DNA from: Nissolia schottii
Lineage: Eukaryota; Streptophyta; Magnoliopsida; Fabales; Fabaceae
Direction: 5' to 3'
Assembly (NCBI GenBank): GCA_003254905.1
Contig: QANU01076562.1
Coordinates: 456,124 to 520,123, forward strand
Length of the DNA stretch: 64,000 bases
Below the pieces are notes generated by a model, which was given only the letters and a program-made list of their open reading frames with translations, searched no databases and was not told where the DNA came from. The position numbers were made by a program, and so were the translations under genes. Shown here piece by piece: positions 10,571-22,679 of this stretch; the stretch's first letter is position 1, and the number at the start of each line of letters is the position of its first letter.

Positions 10571-13500
10571 CTAAGTTTCCAACCATTGGTCGCCATCGAT
10601 AAAACTTGTGTTGAGGAATGGAAAAGCTTGTGTATCGTTTAATTTCTGTACATAAGGTGCCCTTAAATTCATATTAGACCCGGGACCTGAGCAATTGTAC
10701 TCCCCATAGAATATGGTCCTGCATCCATGCCCAAATGATGATAGTACGTCAATCATATAAACAAGAACGGTTCAATCATTTTAATCAAGAGAAAAGAGTA
10801 CACAAATCTATTGAATTTATACCCTTTCTAAATTACCATCACAATTTTTTTTTGAAAAAATGCATTTTATCCCTTAAATTATCCGTCATATTTATTTAAT
10901 TCTCTCACTCTTAAAATTGTGCAAATGGATTCCATATTATTTTACAAGTTAATCATTGTATAATCAAATTACCCTCTGCTTGAAGAAAAATATGAGAAGA
11001 GCGAGGGAAAACAAATGAGGATAATTTGTTCATATAAAAATTAATTTGCAATATTATGAAATATTGGAATGTCAATTTGCATATTTTTAAATTTTAAGAG
11101 ATAAAGTGCGCATGACCTATGAAATTCAAAATGTTAAATACATTTTCTAAAGTTCAAATCTTTTTAAACTAGCCCATAAACTTTGTTATCTCTTTGGTAG
11201 TTTTTTTTTAGTGCTTAAACTTTAATTTATGACTTAATTTCATTTCTCATTATATATTATGTGCTAATTTTTTTTTCTAACTTCTCAATATTGTTTTTTG
11301 GTTTTCTACCTTTTAGGATCACTTTGAAAAGTTGTACATGACATTTTTTTAGAGTAAGATTAAACAAGTGTCAAATTTTTAAATGTTAGGACTAAATTCA
11401 TGTCAAAAATAATCTATTGCCAAATTAATATCAAAAAATGCTGATACCAAATTAGTTATATACTAAAATAAAAATAACACTACAGAATTTAAAGAATAAT
11501 ATTATAAATCAATAGAAAAAATATATATTAATTAAATGATCGATAAGATATTATCACTTTCTATTATCGTTTATAACTTAGCAAATCTTTCAAAAAATGA
11601 TCTATTGAGTTATTAATTAAGAATATTTTATAATTCGTGATAAAGATTTGCAGAAAGATAAATAATTAAGGTATCTACGTACTTTTTTCATTAAAAAATA
11701 ATTATAATTTAGATTTGATGGATTCCCACCTATATATTTTTTTGTGTTAGAGATCGAGCACAAGCAATGTTAGCTTTAGGTGGGTGTCATCACAACTTGA
11801 CTTGACTTCGCAACTTTCTTTTTGATTCCAAAGAGTTTTGTCGATACTAAAATCAATCAACTTCTCAATAATAATAATAATGTCTTATTAAAAAAATGCG
11901 TCAAAGAAATATGTTTAAACTAAGTTGACATCTGATGGGGTCTTTGTTTCCAATTGCTCATCGGACTACATTTATTATAAAATTTAAAGTGACAAAGTTT
12001 TCAATGTCAATGCATTTAAATTAAAAAAAAAACTTTATTTCTATAAAAAAAAATTCTTAAACACTTTGTAAACGAAACCATTAAAATAAAACTAAAAGTA
12101 AACATATTATAAGCACAGGTCGGAAGTGGGCTTATCAAATGAGAGTAGGCACCATTCAAACCAGATCTTACTTTATTTGCGTTAATTTTATGATGAGAAG
12201 TTTATTTTAGAAAAAATAGCTTTTCAATGTACATTTCCAAAAAAATTAACAAATACATTGAGAAGTTAATTTTTTGGTGCTACGTTGAGAAGTTAATTTG
12301 AGCAATTCTTTTTATTAAAAAAAAAGTGTTGAAATAAAAGTGAAAAACTATAATTTCGTTCCTAAATTACAACATATATTATTCGGCCGTTAAATTTATC
12401 TACATTAAAACAAGTTAATCTTTGTAGGACAGCATTCTGTTAAAATTTAGGGATTAAATTTTTACTCTATTATAATTGGATCAATTCAAAGGCTAAATTA
12501 TATGTATTCTATAATTTAGAGACTAATTCATTACTCCCTGACTTTTTTTAGCGACAAAATTATAAATCTTCTTAAGAAAAAACATATTTTGATGATTAAT
12601 TTTCAACTGCAACAAAGAAAAAAAAAAGAAATGATATGTGTATTCATTTACCATGAGAAGTCATATTGAGATCTCATCTAACGTTAGATAAAGTATGAGT
12701 CCAAATAATGTCTCATAACAAATGAATCCGAATAACAGTAATCAAGAGAAAAAAGGAAGCACACTTACTGATCCCTTGTAGGGTCATTGAAATCATTCCA
12801 ACCTTCAGGGGCAATGATATCTGACATTGTTGTGAATGCAAAAACAACACGTGAATACGGCCTCCATGCCCTCCCCAGCCATATTCTGCCATTGCCTCCA
12901 ATTGTACTGTTCACAAATGCAAAACCTGTATTCTCATCCATGGAAACTCTACCATGAGCTGTAACTGCACCGTTTATGCTCCTTTGTCCCTGGGGCACTG
13001 GATTGGCTATGGAGACCAATTGACAATTCTGTGCATGGCAAGATCAATGTCATTCCCAATTTTAGCTGTGTGTTTGTGAGTATATGCTTAATGCTTAATT
13101 GGAACAACATATTTTGGAAAAATAAAAAAGAACCTAGTGCTTGCTTCTTTGTACATTTTGTGTTTCTTTAAACCCATTTTAGCATACACTATGCTGTAAA
13201 GAAAATATAGTAAACATCGTAAATAGAAATTATGGTACATAATTGTAGAATGAAATAAAATAATATGACATATTAGTTTTTCATGCTTTTGGAATGTAGT
13301 GAGCTTATCTACGTCGGACTCTTTTCTTGACCTTGATGACAATACAAAATGCGTTGGGGTTTGTGGTCTTTTTTTGTCAATGTTTTTGGTGTTTTTTATC
13401 TGCTAGTCTTTTGGTTTCTATTCTTCTTGTTTGTTTGTATGCTTTCTCTTGTGGTTATCTGGTATATTATTTTGCTCGGCTTCTCTTTGGGATAATTTGA

Positions 13501-15264
13501 ACTTATTTACTCTAAAAAAAATGATATGACTCACTTATTGTTCTGATAATTAATAAATATATCATATTGTTTTAATAATTTAATTCTGCCCTTTTTCTAG
13601 CATTTTTCAATTATAAAAGATGGAAAACAATGATTTTAATTTGGGAAAAGTAAAATCCACCATACAAGGCTGGTAGGCAGTATTTTATTCTCTTGTACTC
13701 TCTATTGGTTTTTATTTAAGTTTTTTAATACTCATACATTTATTTAAAGTAATACCCCTTCCGTTTTGTTTTAACTATTCAAATCCAAACCCTAAACATA
13801 CTAAGATTAAAAAAAACATCTTAGTAAATCTATACAATAATATAAATTGACAAAATTATCCCTACAAAAAAATAAATTTTCATTTTTAATACAATTATTA
13901 ATTTATTACTCTCTTTACATTAATTATACTGATAAATGTTTCACTACAACTAGGTGTATAAATGAGAAAAAAACAAGAAATAATTACACCTAAATATTGT
14001 AAATGAACAAATATTTTAAAACCCTAAAAAGTAAGAAATGAACCGTTAAAATGAAACTGAAGGAGAGAGTAGACAAAAATAAGATACACTAGTACATCAC
14101 AATCACATAGATAATTATGTAGATAATTGAGAATTTGGGATTTTCAAAGGGTGGATAAGATACCTCATAGAGTGACCTTCCATTGCCGAATATGAAATCA
14201 ATGGAGCCTTGGATATAGCAATCCTTGAAGTAATGGCGTCCCTTATCATCATGAAGGGTGTCTTGTGCTCCAAAGAATCCACACCCCCTGAATTCAGCTT
14301 GATCCCCTGATATTCTCATCGCTACTGCTTGTGCTCCTTCAACCCCAGGACTTGGAATTGGTGCCAAATTCTGTACATATTTTAAGTACAGTACATAACA
14401 AAGTTGTTAATGTAATTAATTGTAACGTTATTTCTATTTTCATTGGCCAATTAGACCAACTATAAGCATACAAATTATTGTTATTATTTCTTTACCATGA
14501 AGCTTATGTTCTTAGCAATGAAGTTGGAGGCAAAGACTTGTACGGAACCACTATAAAATGTACCATTTGCGGACTTTGCAGTGTCATTCCATGCAATTGC
14601 GGTTGAAGCGTAGCCTTGTCCTTGAAATGTAATGTTTGGTTTGGTTCTTGAAACTATCACTTTTTCACTGCCAAATATGCAATTATAAATTCCAAAAGAT
14701 GCTTGTTTGTTTTAAGTTCTTTTTAATGAAAGAGATTTAAAAAAAAAAAAAGAATTTGGCTTTTTCAGACATTTTTGGTAGAAGTAACTAGTTATGTTTC
14801 TAGAAAAAAGAGTATCTTAGGAAGTCAAATTCTTTGTTAATTGACGAATGATGCGGATTGACTTACTAGTATATGCCAGTGTTAATCCATATTATAGTTC
14901 TTTTTTCGCTAAAATCCGGAACTGCATTCACGGCTGCTTGCACTGTTGTGAAATTACAACACCCTTTTCGATCGACACAAAGATAGGAAGTGGTGTTGGT
15001 ACTTGGAGGTGGAATTCCCGGCGGAAAATCGTCGCAAACGGAGCCAGCATTTCCACTATCAGGGTGTTTCTTGTGATGGTGGTGGCTTCTGAAACAGTGT
15101 GGCCAATATACAAATGATGATGATGACGACCACGGCAAGGTTGTGAGACTAATTAAGTCTTTGAAAATGTCGAGGGAGTGTTCATTTGGATTTATGAGGT
15201 ACAAAGATGCAAAAACTGCAGCCAGAGGAACCAAAAGGGTAAGGAAATTGCTTTGGAGACTCAT
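10571..15264 (-). CDS. Pectinesterase (pectin methylesterase), no PMEI pro-domain, five exons
   Basis: Catalyses de-esterification of cell-wall homogalacturonan. Exons on the minus strand: 15264-14867, 14667-14496, 14370-14164, 13028-12769 and 10718-10571; every intron is GT-AG and the reading frame is continuous, giving 394 aa. Residues 7-24 are hydrophobic, a likely signal anchor, followed by an S/H-rich linker (HHHHKKH at 61-67). The PME fold starts near 95. Family landmarks: GIYYEKV (130-136), QAVAMR (204-209), QDTL (Asp227), DFIFG (Asp248) and LGRAW (Arg312), so the catalytic residues are present. There is no inhibitor-like pro-region, so it belongs to the short class, resembling Arabidopsis PME8/PME15-type proteins. 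ATG at 15264 or 15273 (three codons upstream) could start it; the open frame continues further 5' only to a GTG inside the TATA box. Intron 4 is 2.05 kb and intron 3 holds a MITE. A truncated copy of its 5' end lies at 28046-28430. Confidence 0.93.
12340..12545. repeat. MITE-like inverted repeat in pectinesterase intron 4
   Basis: Left part (cctaaattacaacatatatt) and right part (tatgtattctataattta) form an imperfect inverted pair, with further pairing of internal gggattaaat / tttaatcc-like words. No coding capacity. Boundaries are approximate. Confidence 0.3.
13755..14069. mobile_element. Stowaway-like MITE in pectinesterase intron 3
   Basis: About 315 bp with ends ccccttccgttttgttttaac and, inverted, ctctctccttcagtttcattt, flanked by TA on both sides (13753-13754 and 14070-14071). 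The CTCCnTCCGTTT-type terminus and TA target duplication match Tc1/mariner-derived Stowaway MITEs. It is spliced out with the intron. Confidence 0.6.
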
Positions 15265-15332
15265 TTGCTGCATTTGGGATTGTGTGACAAAAGGGGTGAA
15301 GAATGATGAGACTAAGAATTGGAAAAATGGTG

Positions 15333-15343
15333 TATATTTATAC
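15333..15343 (-). promoter_or_regulatory. Pectinesterase TATA box
   Basis: Minus strand reads tataaatatacacc, about 60-75 bp upstream of the ATG candidates at 15273 and 15264, so the leader would be roughly 30-45 nt. The same box survives as ggtataaaaata in the duplicated fragment near 28212-28228. Confidence 0.6.
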
Positions 15344-15611
15344 ACGTAACATGTCTAAGATGCACTTGAAGTGAAAGGATTGGTGGCATGTCTTGCAAAA
15401 TTTCCATCCTCTACCAAACTTTCATTGGCTGGCTAATTGAGAGTGCCTTTTTCAAGCAAAGGAGGGAACATCATCATCTTCTATTGATGTCAAGACATAG
15501 ACAAACCAAGCTTCTCTTAACTGTTAATGATGTTGAACTCAATTTAACTACTTTATTTTAACTACTTTGTTCTGTCTCTTAGGCTTTTCTGCTTGAGAAA
15601 TTATAGGATAA

Positions 15612-16523
15612 TAACCATTTAGGACAACCACACTCACAAAAGTGTGGAGCTCATCACAGTAGAGCCCACAATAAATTTCACACTACTGTGAATGCAAATA
15701 TTCTAAAACAAAAAGGTTTTTTGGACAACAAATTATGATGCCAATGTAGAGCTATATTTTCGTTTGTCCAAACACATTTTGTGAATCTCACATAATTGAA
15801 TAAAATAAATATAAATGATAGTAGTCCATTGATCAATCAAATTTCTCTCTCTAGCTTTTTTTTTATCACTCTTTTCATTTTTGTTTCTCTCCCCTTCAAC
15901 TCACTCTTTATTTCTCCAAAGTCGCAAACATATTTATAACCGTGTTTACAAAAGTTTGTAAATTTTAACTTGACGTACAAAAAGTTTGTAACTTTGTGCA
16001 ATAAAGATTGTAACTTGATGAAAGAGTTTGTAACATTCTTCAATTTGTAACTTTTAATCTGATGTGAAAAAATTTATAACATGACGAAAAAGTTTGTAAC
16101 TTACGTAAAAAAAAAAAAATAGAAAGTGAGGTTTACAAGAACACAGGAGAGCAGGAGTAGAAGAGAGAGTGACTTCATATTGAATAAAAGTAGGTCATTT
16201 AATAAAGTTTATAACTTAGGATAATAGTTTGTAATGACAACAATAAAAATTTGTAACTTTGTTTAATCAAATTTGTAATAAAAAAATATGTTTTACAAAA
16301 ATGGGTATGAGTGGAGTATAAGAGAAAGTGTGTGTGTCTTCAAATTAGTTTATTAATCTTGTTAAGTTTGTGATGCAAAAATGTATTTTATATTAATGCG
16401 TGTGAGTGGAGCAACAAAAAAAGTGACTTGATGGATGAGACGATTTTCAGATTGAATTTTAAATTCATTATGGCACCATAATTTGTTGTAAAAAAAAGGG
16501 GACCAATTCCAAAATTGTTCTAA
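15612..16523. mobile_element. TIR element rich in agtttgtaac motifs
   Basis: Two nested inverted pairs mark its ends: ccatttaggacaacc (about 15612) with ggttctaaagg-type inverted sequence near 16510-16524, and ttggacaacaaattatgatgcc (15720) with ggcaccataatttgttgta (16473). The interior repeats agtttgtaac about eight times in one orientation. No transposase. Probably non-autonomous. Confidence 0.5.
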
Positions 16524-16524
16524 A

Positions 16525-19500
16525 GGCAGTGTTTGATTGGAGGGACAAGACGTGGGGACGAAGATAAAGAATCCCTATTCTGTCAAGCCCAATTTCGTGT
16601 CTTGCTAGGCTAAAATTTTACAGAAATGCTTTGTGTACACCCTAAACATATACACCACCAAATTATACGTAATCAATGACAGTTATACAGGCTACAGTAG
16701 ACTTTTCTCATTTACAATATCATGTGACTCCCAACGCGATTTTCTTAACCACATCACAAACGAAAACCCACTCCGACGTGATTTTCGCAACGAGATCACA
16801 CACGAAACGTGATTTTCTCAACGAGATCACACACGACTTTCAAACAATTTATTCTGAGCTACAGAATCCACATACAAAAGCATTTTTGAAATGAATCATT
16901 TTCGTGTTGTTTGTGGAGTGTGTTGTTATGGAGTGTAAAGTAATATTGCAGCTTATGATATCTGATTGGAGTGCACAAACTTTATATGACTAAGTGCACA
17001 AAACATTATTAGTATCAGTGCACAAACATTACGTACTTGTGTACAACACTGTGATTTTACTAAAACATAAATAAGCTCACAATCTTTATACATTTTTAAT
17101 GGACAAACTTTATTACAATTAGTTCACATACATGTGTACAAGCACTTTTATACATTCTAATGAATAAACTTTACATATATGCATATTACTTAATGTATAG
17201 TTAAATATTTTTGCATCATATGATATCTGATTGGAGTGCACAAACTTTATATGATTGAGTGCACAAACATTATTGGTGTCAGTGCACAAACATTACGTAC
17301 TTGTGTACAACATTGATTTTACTCAAACATAAATAAGTTCACAAATTCTGTTGTGACAGTGTCTCAACAAGCGGATTCGATCGAAGTTCCAACTCATTTT
17401 TCTATCCCACATCCCCTTGGGGGATTTGTGTCATTGTTGAACTCATTCCATGAAAGAAATTAGAACGAATAATGATTTACTAGTGGGGCTTTTTTTGTAA
17501 AGGGTGGTAAGTTTTTTTTAATCACTTAGTGGATAAATATTTAGTGCACAAACTTTATACAACATAGTGGAAACACTTTATACGACGTAGTGCACAAACT
17601 TTATTCACAATCTCAACAACTAGAGGTATATTACACAACACAAATATTATACCCCAATTTAAACCTTTAAAACCTTATACCCTTTATTGGTGAACATTTA
17701 AACCTTTTATATTTGGATGTGTTATGTTTTAGGAATAATTATTTGAACAAGGTTGTAAGTTTTCTTTTTAATTACTTAGTGGATAAATTTTTTAATGCAC
17801 AAACTTTATATGACGCTATGCACAAACTTTGCCCCATAAAATGCACAAACTTTATTCACAATCTCAGCACCTAAAGGTATATTGGTGAACGTTTAAACCT
17901 ATAAACCTTTATTGACATGAACTTAGATCTTAGATCATTTAATGAAATGGACACATGATTGATGTAACAGAAGCTATAACTTTTAGAACATTTAAAATCA
18001 ATTTGGTTGATTAGTATTTATGTACAGAATATATACAGAGCAACATTCTTTAAAAACCAATTGGTGACAAAATTATTACATGTTCCCCCCACCCCCTAAT
18101 GCTTCTGACTCTTTTCCCCCATTTCCCCTTCCTCAAGGAGCTCTGTTGTGCTGACGTCCGTGTATGGACTCAATTGGAGATTTCCCTTTTGTTGTTGTCG
18201 GGCGGCTTCTTTTGGCTCTGACACCTCTTCGACATCCGAGCCAAATGACTCCTCAGTCAGGACTACCCTTGCAGGCTCATTTGGCATCTGAACGAGCTTT
18301 TCTCGCAAACAATTATGTGTTGGCAGCATTAATGTCAACAACATATCTTTGCGTATCTTTTAGAACTGTGATGGTAATTGAGTAGTGGAAACTTGCTCAT
18401 TAACCAAGCCAGGAGGAAGATTCAGATGAATCTTTCTTTTTGTTCCATGAGATTCATCTCAGCATTATCTGAGGTTACATCAACTTCAGTATGTGCTTCT
18501 TCCATAATTTCATCAGGTGGGCACGTCTCTTTACCCTGGTTCCCTTCTACCTTTTCATTCTCAGCTAAATCACTTTTCCCTCCATAATATCATTGAGTAG
18601 GTCGAAAAACTTGTCCTTGTGGAAGTATAGGACCTTGTTTAGGCAAAAGAGTGTGTTAGTGACATACATTACAACATAAAATTTAAGTGCACAAACTTTA
18701 CAGTCACTCATACACAAACTTTATATGACATAATGCACAAACTTTACACATATTGTGGCCAAGTTATACCAGTATTTTGCACTGCACAAATTAAAACAAT
18801 ATTTGGTGTCAAGACAGTTACACACACTTAAATGGATTAGATGGATAAAGTTTAGTGTTCGTATCACCTTTCTACTCTCGGTTTCATCGTGGGTGTTGTC
18901 TATTATTGCCAAAGTTTGCACCGGCGATGGCTTATGTGGGGCCTTTTTGCTAGCATCCTTAGCAAAAGTTGTCCCTTTGAGTGATCGTGGATGAGCTATT
19001 TCTACAGCAATGAACAATTAACATCACGAATTTAATTCAAAAGCTTTGAACAAAAAATGAGTGACCATAAACCCAAACAACACAAGAAAGAATGCACAAA
19101 CATTAGAAGACAGATGCACAAACATTACAACAAAGATGCACAAACTTTAGAGAAGAAAGGTGGGCAAATAGCAAGTCGACAAACAAACCCTAATACCAAC
19201 AGCATAGTGCACTACCAATGTAAAAACTTTAGAGATAAGAAGTCAGAATATAAACAATGTGGGATGCAAGCAACTCATACACACAGCACACAAACTTTTG
19301 CATGCACATTGCACAAACATTATACATAATCGGACACAAATGATCACTAACTTTCTCGAAAAACAAAGATCGTTGTTAAATCATTCTTTAAACCAAATTC
19401 AATCGAACAAAACTCGAAGAAAGTTAGACGGAAAACAAATCGACGAACAAACCCTAAACAGTGAACTCAGTTCGATGTACTCACTAGTGTTTGTTTTCTT

Positions 19501-19941
19501 GTGGGATATTCTATTGTGTTTGGTGGATCTTTGTGCATAGAGCACGATAATTTTGCAAAAAAGAGATGAGAGTGAAGATCGCAATGAGAGGCGAGAAACG
19601 AGAGATGAGAGACAAGAGTGACGAGAGTGAAGAGAGAAAATGAAACAATTTGTGTTTCAATCCTTTTTTTGAGACAAGAAAGTGGAAGCAGGAAGGTTAC
19701 GCGTGTGTTTGACGCGCGAGTGAGTGAGAGTGAGAGTGTGAGTGGAGTGAGTGGTTATTTTATGGGGCCCACCCTATATTAATACATGTATATGTATGAT
19801 GTATCAAATTAGAGTGTACATGTAACAGAGCTCATAATTTTATGTCCTTCGTGTTTCAACTTTAGTGTGGTACAAAAATTATAAGAATTTTGTGTCACCA
19901 TAACTCTGCTCTCATGTCCTATTCCTCAACCAAACATTGCC
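16525..19941. mobile_element. 3.4-kb TIR element with TGCACAAACTTTA repeats
   Basis: Left end GGCAGTGTTTGATTG at 16525 and right end (inverted) GGCAATGTTTGGTTG at 19941 are matching termini, flanked by AAA on both sides, consistent with a 3-bp target duplication. Inside, TGCACAAAC[TA]TT variants occur more than 15 times from 16975 to 19325 with no fixed spacing. A direct repeat of about 125 bp is present (16958-17082 and 17221-17345), and a short repeat built from acgtgatttt..caacgagatcacacacga occurs at 16715-16840. Coding remnants lie on the minus strand at 18096-18597 and about 18870-19000. Superfamily undecided; Harbinger-like by its 3-bp target site. Confidence 0.55.
18096..18597 (-). 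pseudogene. Acidic ORF remnants inside the 3.4-kb TIR element
   Basis: Two minus-strand open segments look coding by composition. The upstream one (about 18425-18597) is Glu/Asp-rich and ends MEQKERFI before a stop. The downstream one (18096-18344) contains EESFGSDVEEVSEPKEAARQ and ends EKSQKH. A third piece near 18890-19000 reads AHPRSLKGTTFAKDASKK. They may be exons of one broken element-encoded protein. No domain was recognised. Confidence 0.35.
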
Positions 19942-19959
19942 AAATAGTTGTCACTATAG

Positions 19960-20446
19960 CAATAGTCTTTCTCTAGGAAGCATAAACACTTTATGAAATT
20001 GTAGTGTCCCTGTGTTGGACACACCACAGACACTGACACACAAATACACTTGTTCGACACACGTATCGCACATGTTGAAAGTGTCCAAATAAAATATTCA
20101 TAATTAGCCATATCTAAGTGTATCCTATTTATATTCAAACATTTTTTAAGTCGTGTCTATGTCGTGTACAAGTAAAAAATAATTGAAATACCAAATAATT
20201 TATAATAACATGAACCCTTGAAAAATTAACAAATATTGACACATGAAAATATATTGAATGCTCCATATATTTTGGAAGGAGTTTGGAAAGTATTAAAAAT
20301 TAGTAGTTTAATATTAATATAATATTAAAATATTATTATAAATATTTAATTTAAAACCTATATATATTGTGTTAAAATTTTGAAATAAATATTTTATCAT
20401 ATTGCATGTCATATCATATTTTATATCTGTGTCCATATCAATGTCT
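19960..20446. repeat. Legume-type GTGTCC...GGACAC repeat region
   Basis: Begins with alternating gtgtcc and ggacac words (gtgtccctgtgttggacacac) and ends with ctgtgtccatatcaatgtc. The interior is AT-rich. Probably a non-autonomous element; boundaries uncertain. No coding region. Confidence 0.3.
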
Positions 20447-21270
20447 AAGGGTGTTCATAACCCGGTCTGGCTCGCCAACCCAGACCGGCCAGAAGCATTC
20501 GGTTCGAATCGGACCCGATTTTAATCAGATCCAATTTAAAAAAACTCTAAAAAAAAGCCAATTTTTATTCATACCGGGTTCGGGTTTAGTCTCGGGCCAC
20601 CCGACCCAGCCCGGCGTCCCGTATGCTATACTATTATGCTTTTTTATTTTCTTTCCTTCCCATCTCATTATGGGAAATCACAAGAATGAAAGGAATTAGA
20701 TTCTTACAATCACATCCCATTATACATTCTAAAGTGATTTTAATTAATATCATTTAAATAATATTTATTTTATCATAATAACTTTTAAAATAAAAGTTGC
20801 TAAACATAAGTCACGTTTGACGTTAGCATGCTCACTTTTAATCAAATCAATTTTAACAAAATCAAGAGCTCTTCGCAAATTCTAATTCAAAACACAGACT
20901 ACATATACATAAGGAATGCCGTAAAGGCATACACCAATTCACTATTTGCAATGTGTGTGTATACTTCGGATGACTTCAAGTAAATGTTCCGTCTTAATAG
21001 GCTTTTCCAAACAAAAGTCCATTCCAGCCTCTATGCTCACTTTGTTAGTGTCAGTTGTTAATGCAATGATAAGAATGCGAACACCATGGCGCTCCATCAT
21101 CTTCCTTATCCGTTTTGACCCAGTCCAAACTTGAGTTTTAACTTGACCTAAAGATAATCGAGCCTATCAGGTTTAGAGTTGGGTTCGAGTCCTCAAAATT
21201 GATCCGATTTAAATATAAGGTCGGGTTCGGGTATAGGCCAATCTGGCCCAACCCGGCCCATTACATCTTT
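20447..21270. mobile_element. Element with acccggt/gggttcggg ends carrying a gene fragment
   Basis: Both ends are GC-rich words of the type aacccggtctgg, cgggttcgggt and gggccacccgacccagcccgg, appearing again inverted at 21180-21265 (gggttcgggtata, cccaacccggcccat). Between them, at about 20640-21112, lies unrelated sequence with a receiver-domain coding fragment. Family not identified; the terminal words are a common plant interspersed repeat style. Confidence 0.4.
20942..21112 (-). pseudogene. Response-regulator receiver domain, C-terminal fragment
   Basis: The minus strand encodes about 56 aa ending at a TAG at 20942-20944. It contains VRILIIALTTD followed by EAGMDFCLEKPIKTEHLLEV. In two-component receivers these correspond to strand beta-4 with the conserved Thr/Ser, and the beta-5 loop with the invariant Lys (here in LEKP). 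The phospho-acceptor Asp half of the domain is missing, so it cannot act as a receiver. The fragment lies within a repeat element, which suggests capture. About 300 bp beyond the stop may be the parental 3' UTR. Confidence 0.6.
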
Positions 21271-21486
21271 TAGCTTTGCTCCAAATTTTAAACAATAAAA
21301 TTTGTGACCAATCGGAAAACCATTATTACTTCAAAAGAAGTATCATTAGCGGGTCACAAAAAGTACCAATATCTATGCTTTATTTATTACTATTAGTGAA
21401 TAAAGAAATGAGTCCTACCAAATTTGCCAGCAGGATCAAACAAATCGTCCCAGAAAAAAAGCACAAGGCTGAAATTCCATCCTTGT

Positions 21487-21545
21487 CCCAATTCCCATTC
21501 CCAATTCCCAATTCCCAATTCCCAATTCCCAATTCCCAATTCCAT
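21487..21545. repeat. Heptanucleotide microsatellite (AATTCCC)n
   Basis: Seven to eight near-perfect copies of aattccc. Not coding in any convincing frame. Confidence 0.9.
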
Positions 21546-21729
21546 CCTTCTCCATAAAAATTGAAAAGGAAACTCATTGTACAGGAAAATAACCAATTTT
21601 TTTCCTTAAGTGCAAAAATGTACAATACTTATTTGTGAAATAACTCGTTTTGTCCATCGGTATACGGAGGACATTACTTGATATTGACCTTTCATAACAG
21701 CAAAATACTATGTTATGTTATAAAAAAAA

Positions 21730-22277
21730 GGTTAAATATATTTTAGTTTTTCGTAAATTTTATATTTTACTTTTCATAAAATTTTTTTTAAAAAGTATTT
21801 CTCATAATTTTTTTAAAAAAATTTATCCCTCATAATTTTTTTTAAAAGTTTTAGTTCATACCGTCATATTAAATTATTAATTGTTGACGTGACAATTAAC
21901 TTGACCACGTGACAATGGTAAAAAAGAGAGGGAAGAGAGAATTAGCTGGTAATGACGCGTGAATAAGGTTGTTTTTCTAGCAACGGTGAGGTAGCGTTTC
22001 ATAGAGCTGTAACGAAGAAGAAGATAGCAAGCATACGCTCAGAGCAACACATGAGTAATCAGATGAAGCAATGATTGAATTAATATACTCATATGGGTGA
22101 CACATGGCGTGCCACGTAGTCAAGTTAACTTTCATGTCAATAGTTAATGACTTAACATGATGACAGAGACTAAAACCTTACAAATTTATTTTATAAGGGA
22201 TGATTTTTAGCAATTTTTTAAAAAAGATAAAACACAAAATTCAAAGTTTATGAGGGACTAAAAACATATTTAACCCA
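21730..22277. mobile_element. Non-autonomous MULE (legume ggttaaatat family)
   Basis: Ends GGTTAAATATATTTTAG and, inverted, GGGTTAAATATGTTTTTAG. Long imperfect TIRs follow (ctcataaattt blocks, then acgtgacaattaacttgacc and its inverse). The centre is about 150 bp and non-coding. The 9-bp flanks are A-rich and do not give a clean target duplication. Confidence 0.7.
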
Positions 22278-22334
22278 AAAATACTAAAAAAATAGATGAT
22301 CTAAATTTTGACTCATGCTTTAACTACCGTTTAT

Positions 22335-22520
22335 ACGATAATTATGGTCAATGATCCTTTAAAGTGAGATCTCTCACTTTAGAAGATAAAGTGAGAGCTC
22401 TCATAATTTCAAAATTGAATTCATAAAGTATTAATAAGTCTCACATTTTACTTTATGAATTTAATGATGAGATCCTTTATTTTACACTTTAAAGCAAGAG
22501 ATCTCAATTTAGTAGATCAA
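22335..22520. mobile_element. MITE with AAAGTGAGATCTCTC ends
   Basis: Inverted ends: tttaaagtgagatctctcac at left, and aagcaagagatctcaattt at right. Several internal copies of tctcac and gtgaga occur. Same family as 10205-10330. No coding capacity. Confidence 0.6.
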
Positions 22521-22679
22521 TTTCTAATAATTATTACACGATCATAAAATAATAATATAAATTATATTCTACCTAATAATAAATCAACATATTAACATTA
22601 CTTAATCATAAATTACAACTTCATTATTAAAAAGACCTAGTCATCTAATACTATGTCATACAATAATTAGGGATATTAT

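Noticed and set aside
15265..15345. Pectinesterase start further upstream, at 15345
   Set aside because: The codon there is GTG and it overlaps the TATA box; ATG at 15273 or 15264 fits better.
14848..15349. Plus-strand ORFs opposite pectinesterase exon 1
   Set aside because: Shadows of the minus-strand exon.
16958..19330. CRISPR-like array of the TGCACAAACTTTA word
   Set aside because: Plant nuclear DNA, irregular spacing and variable repeats; a transposon motif is more likely.
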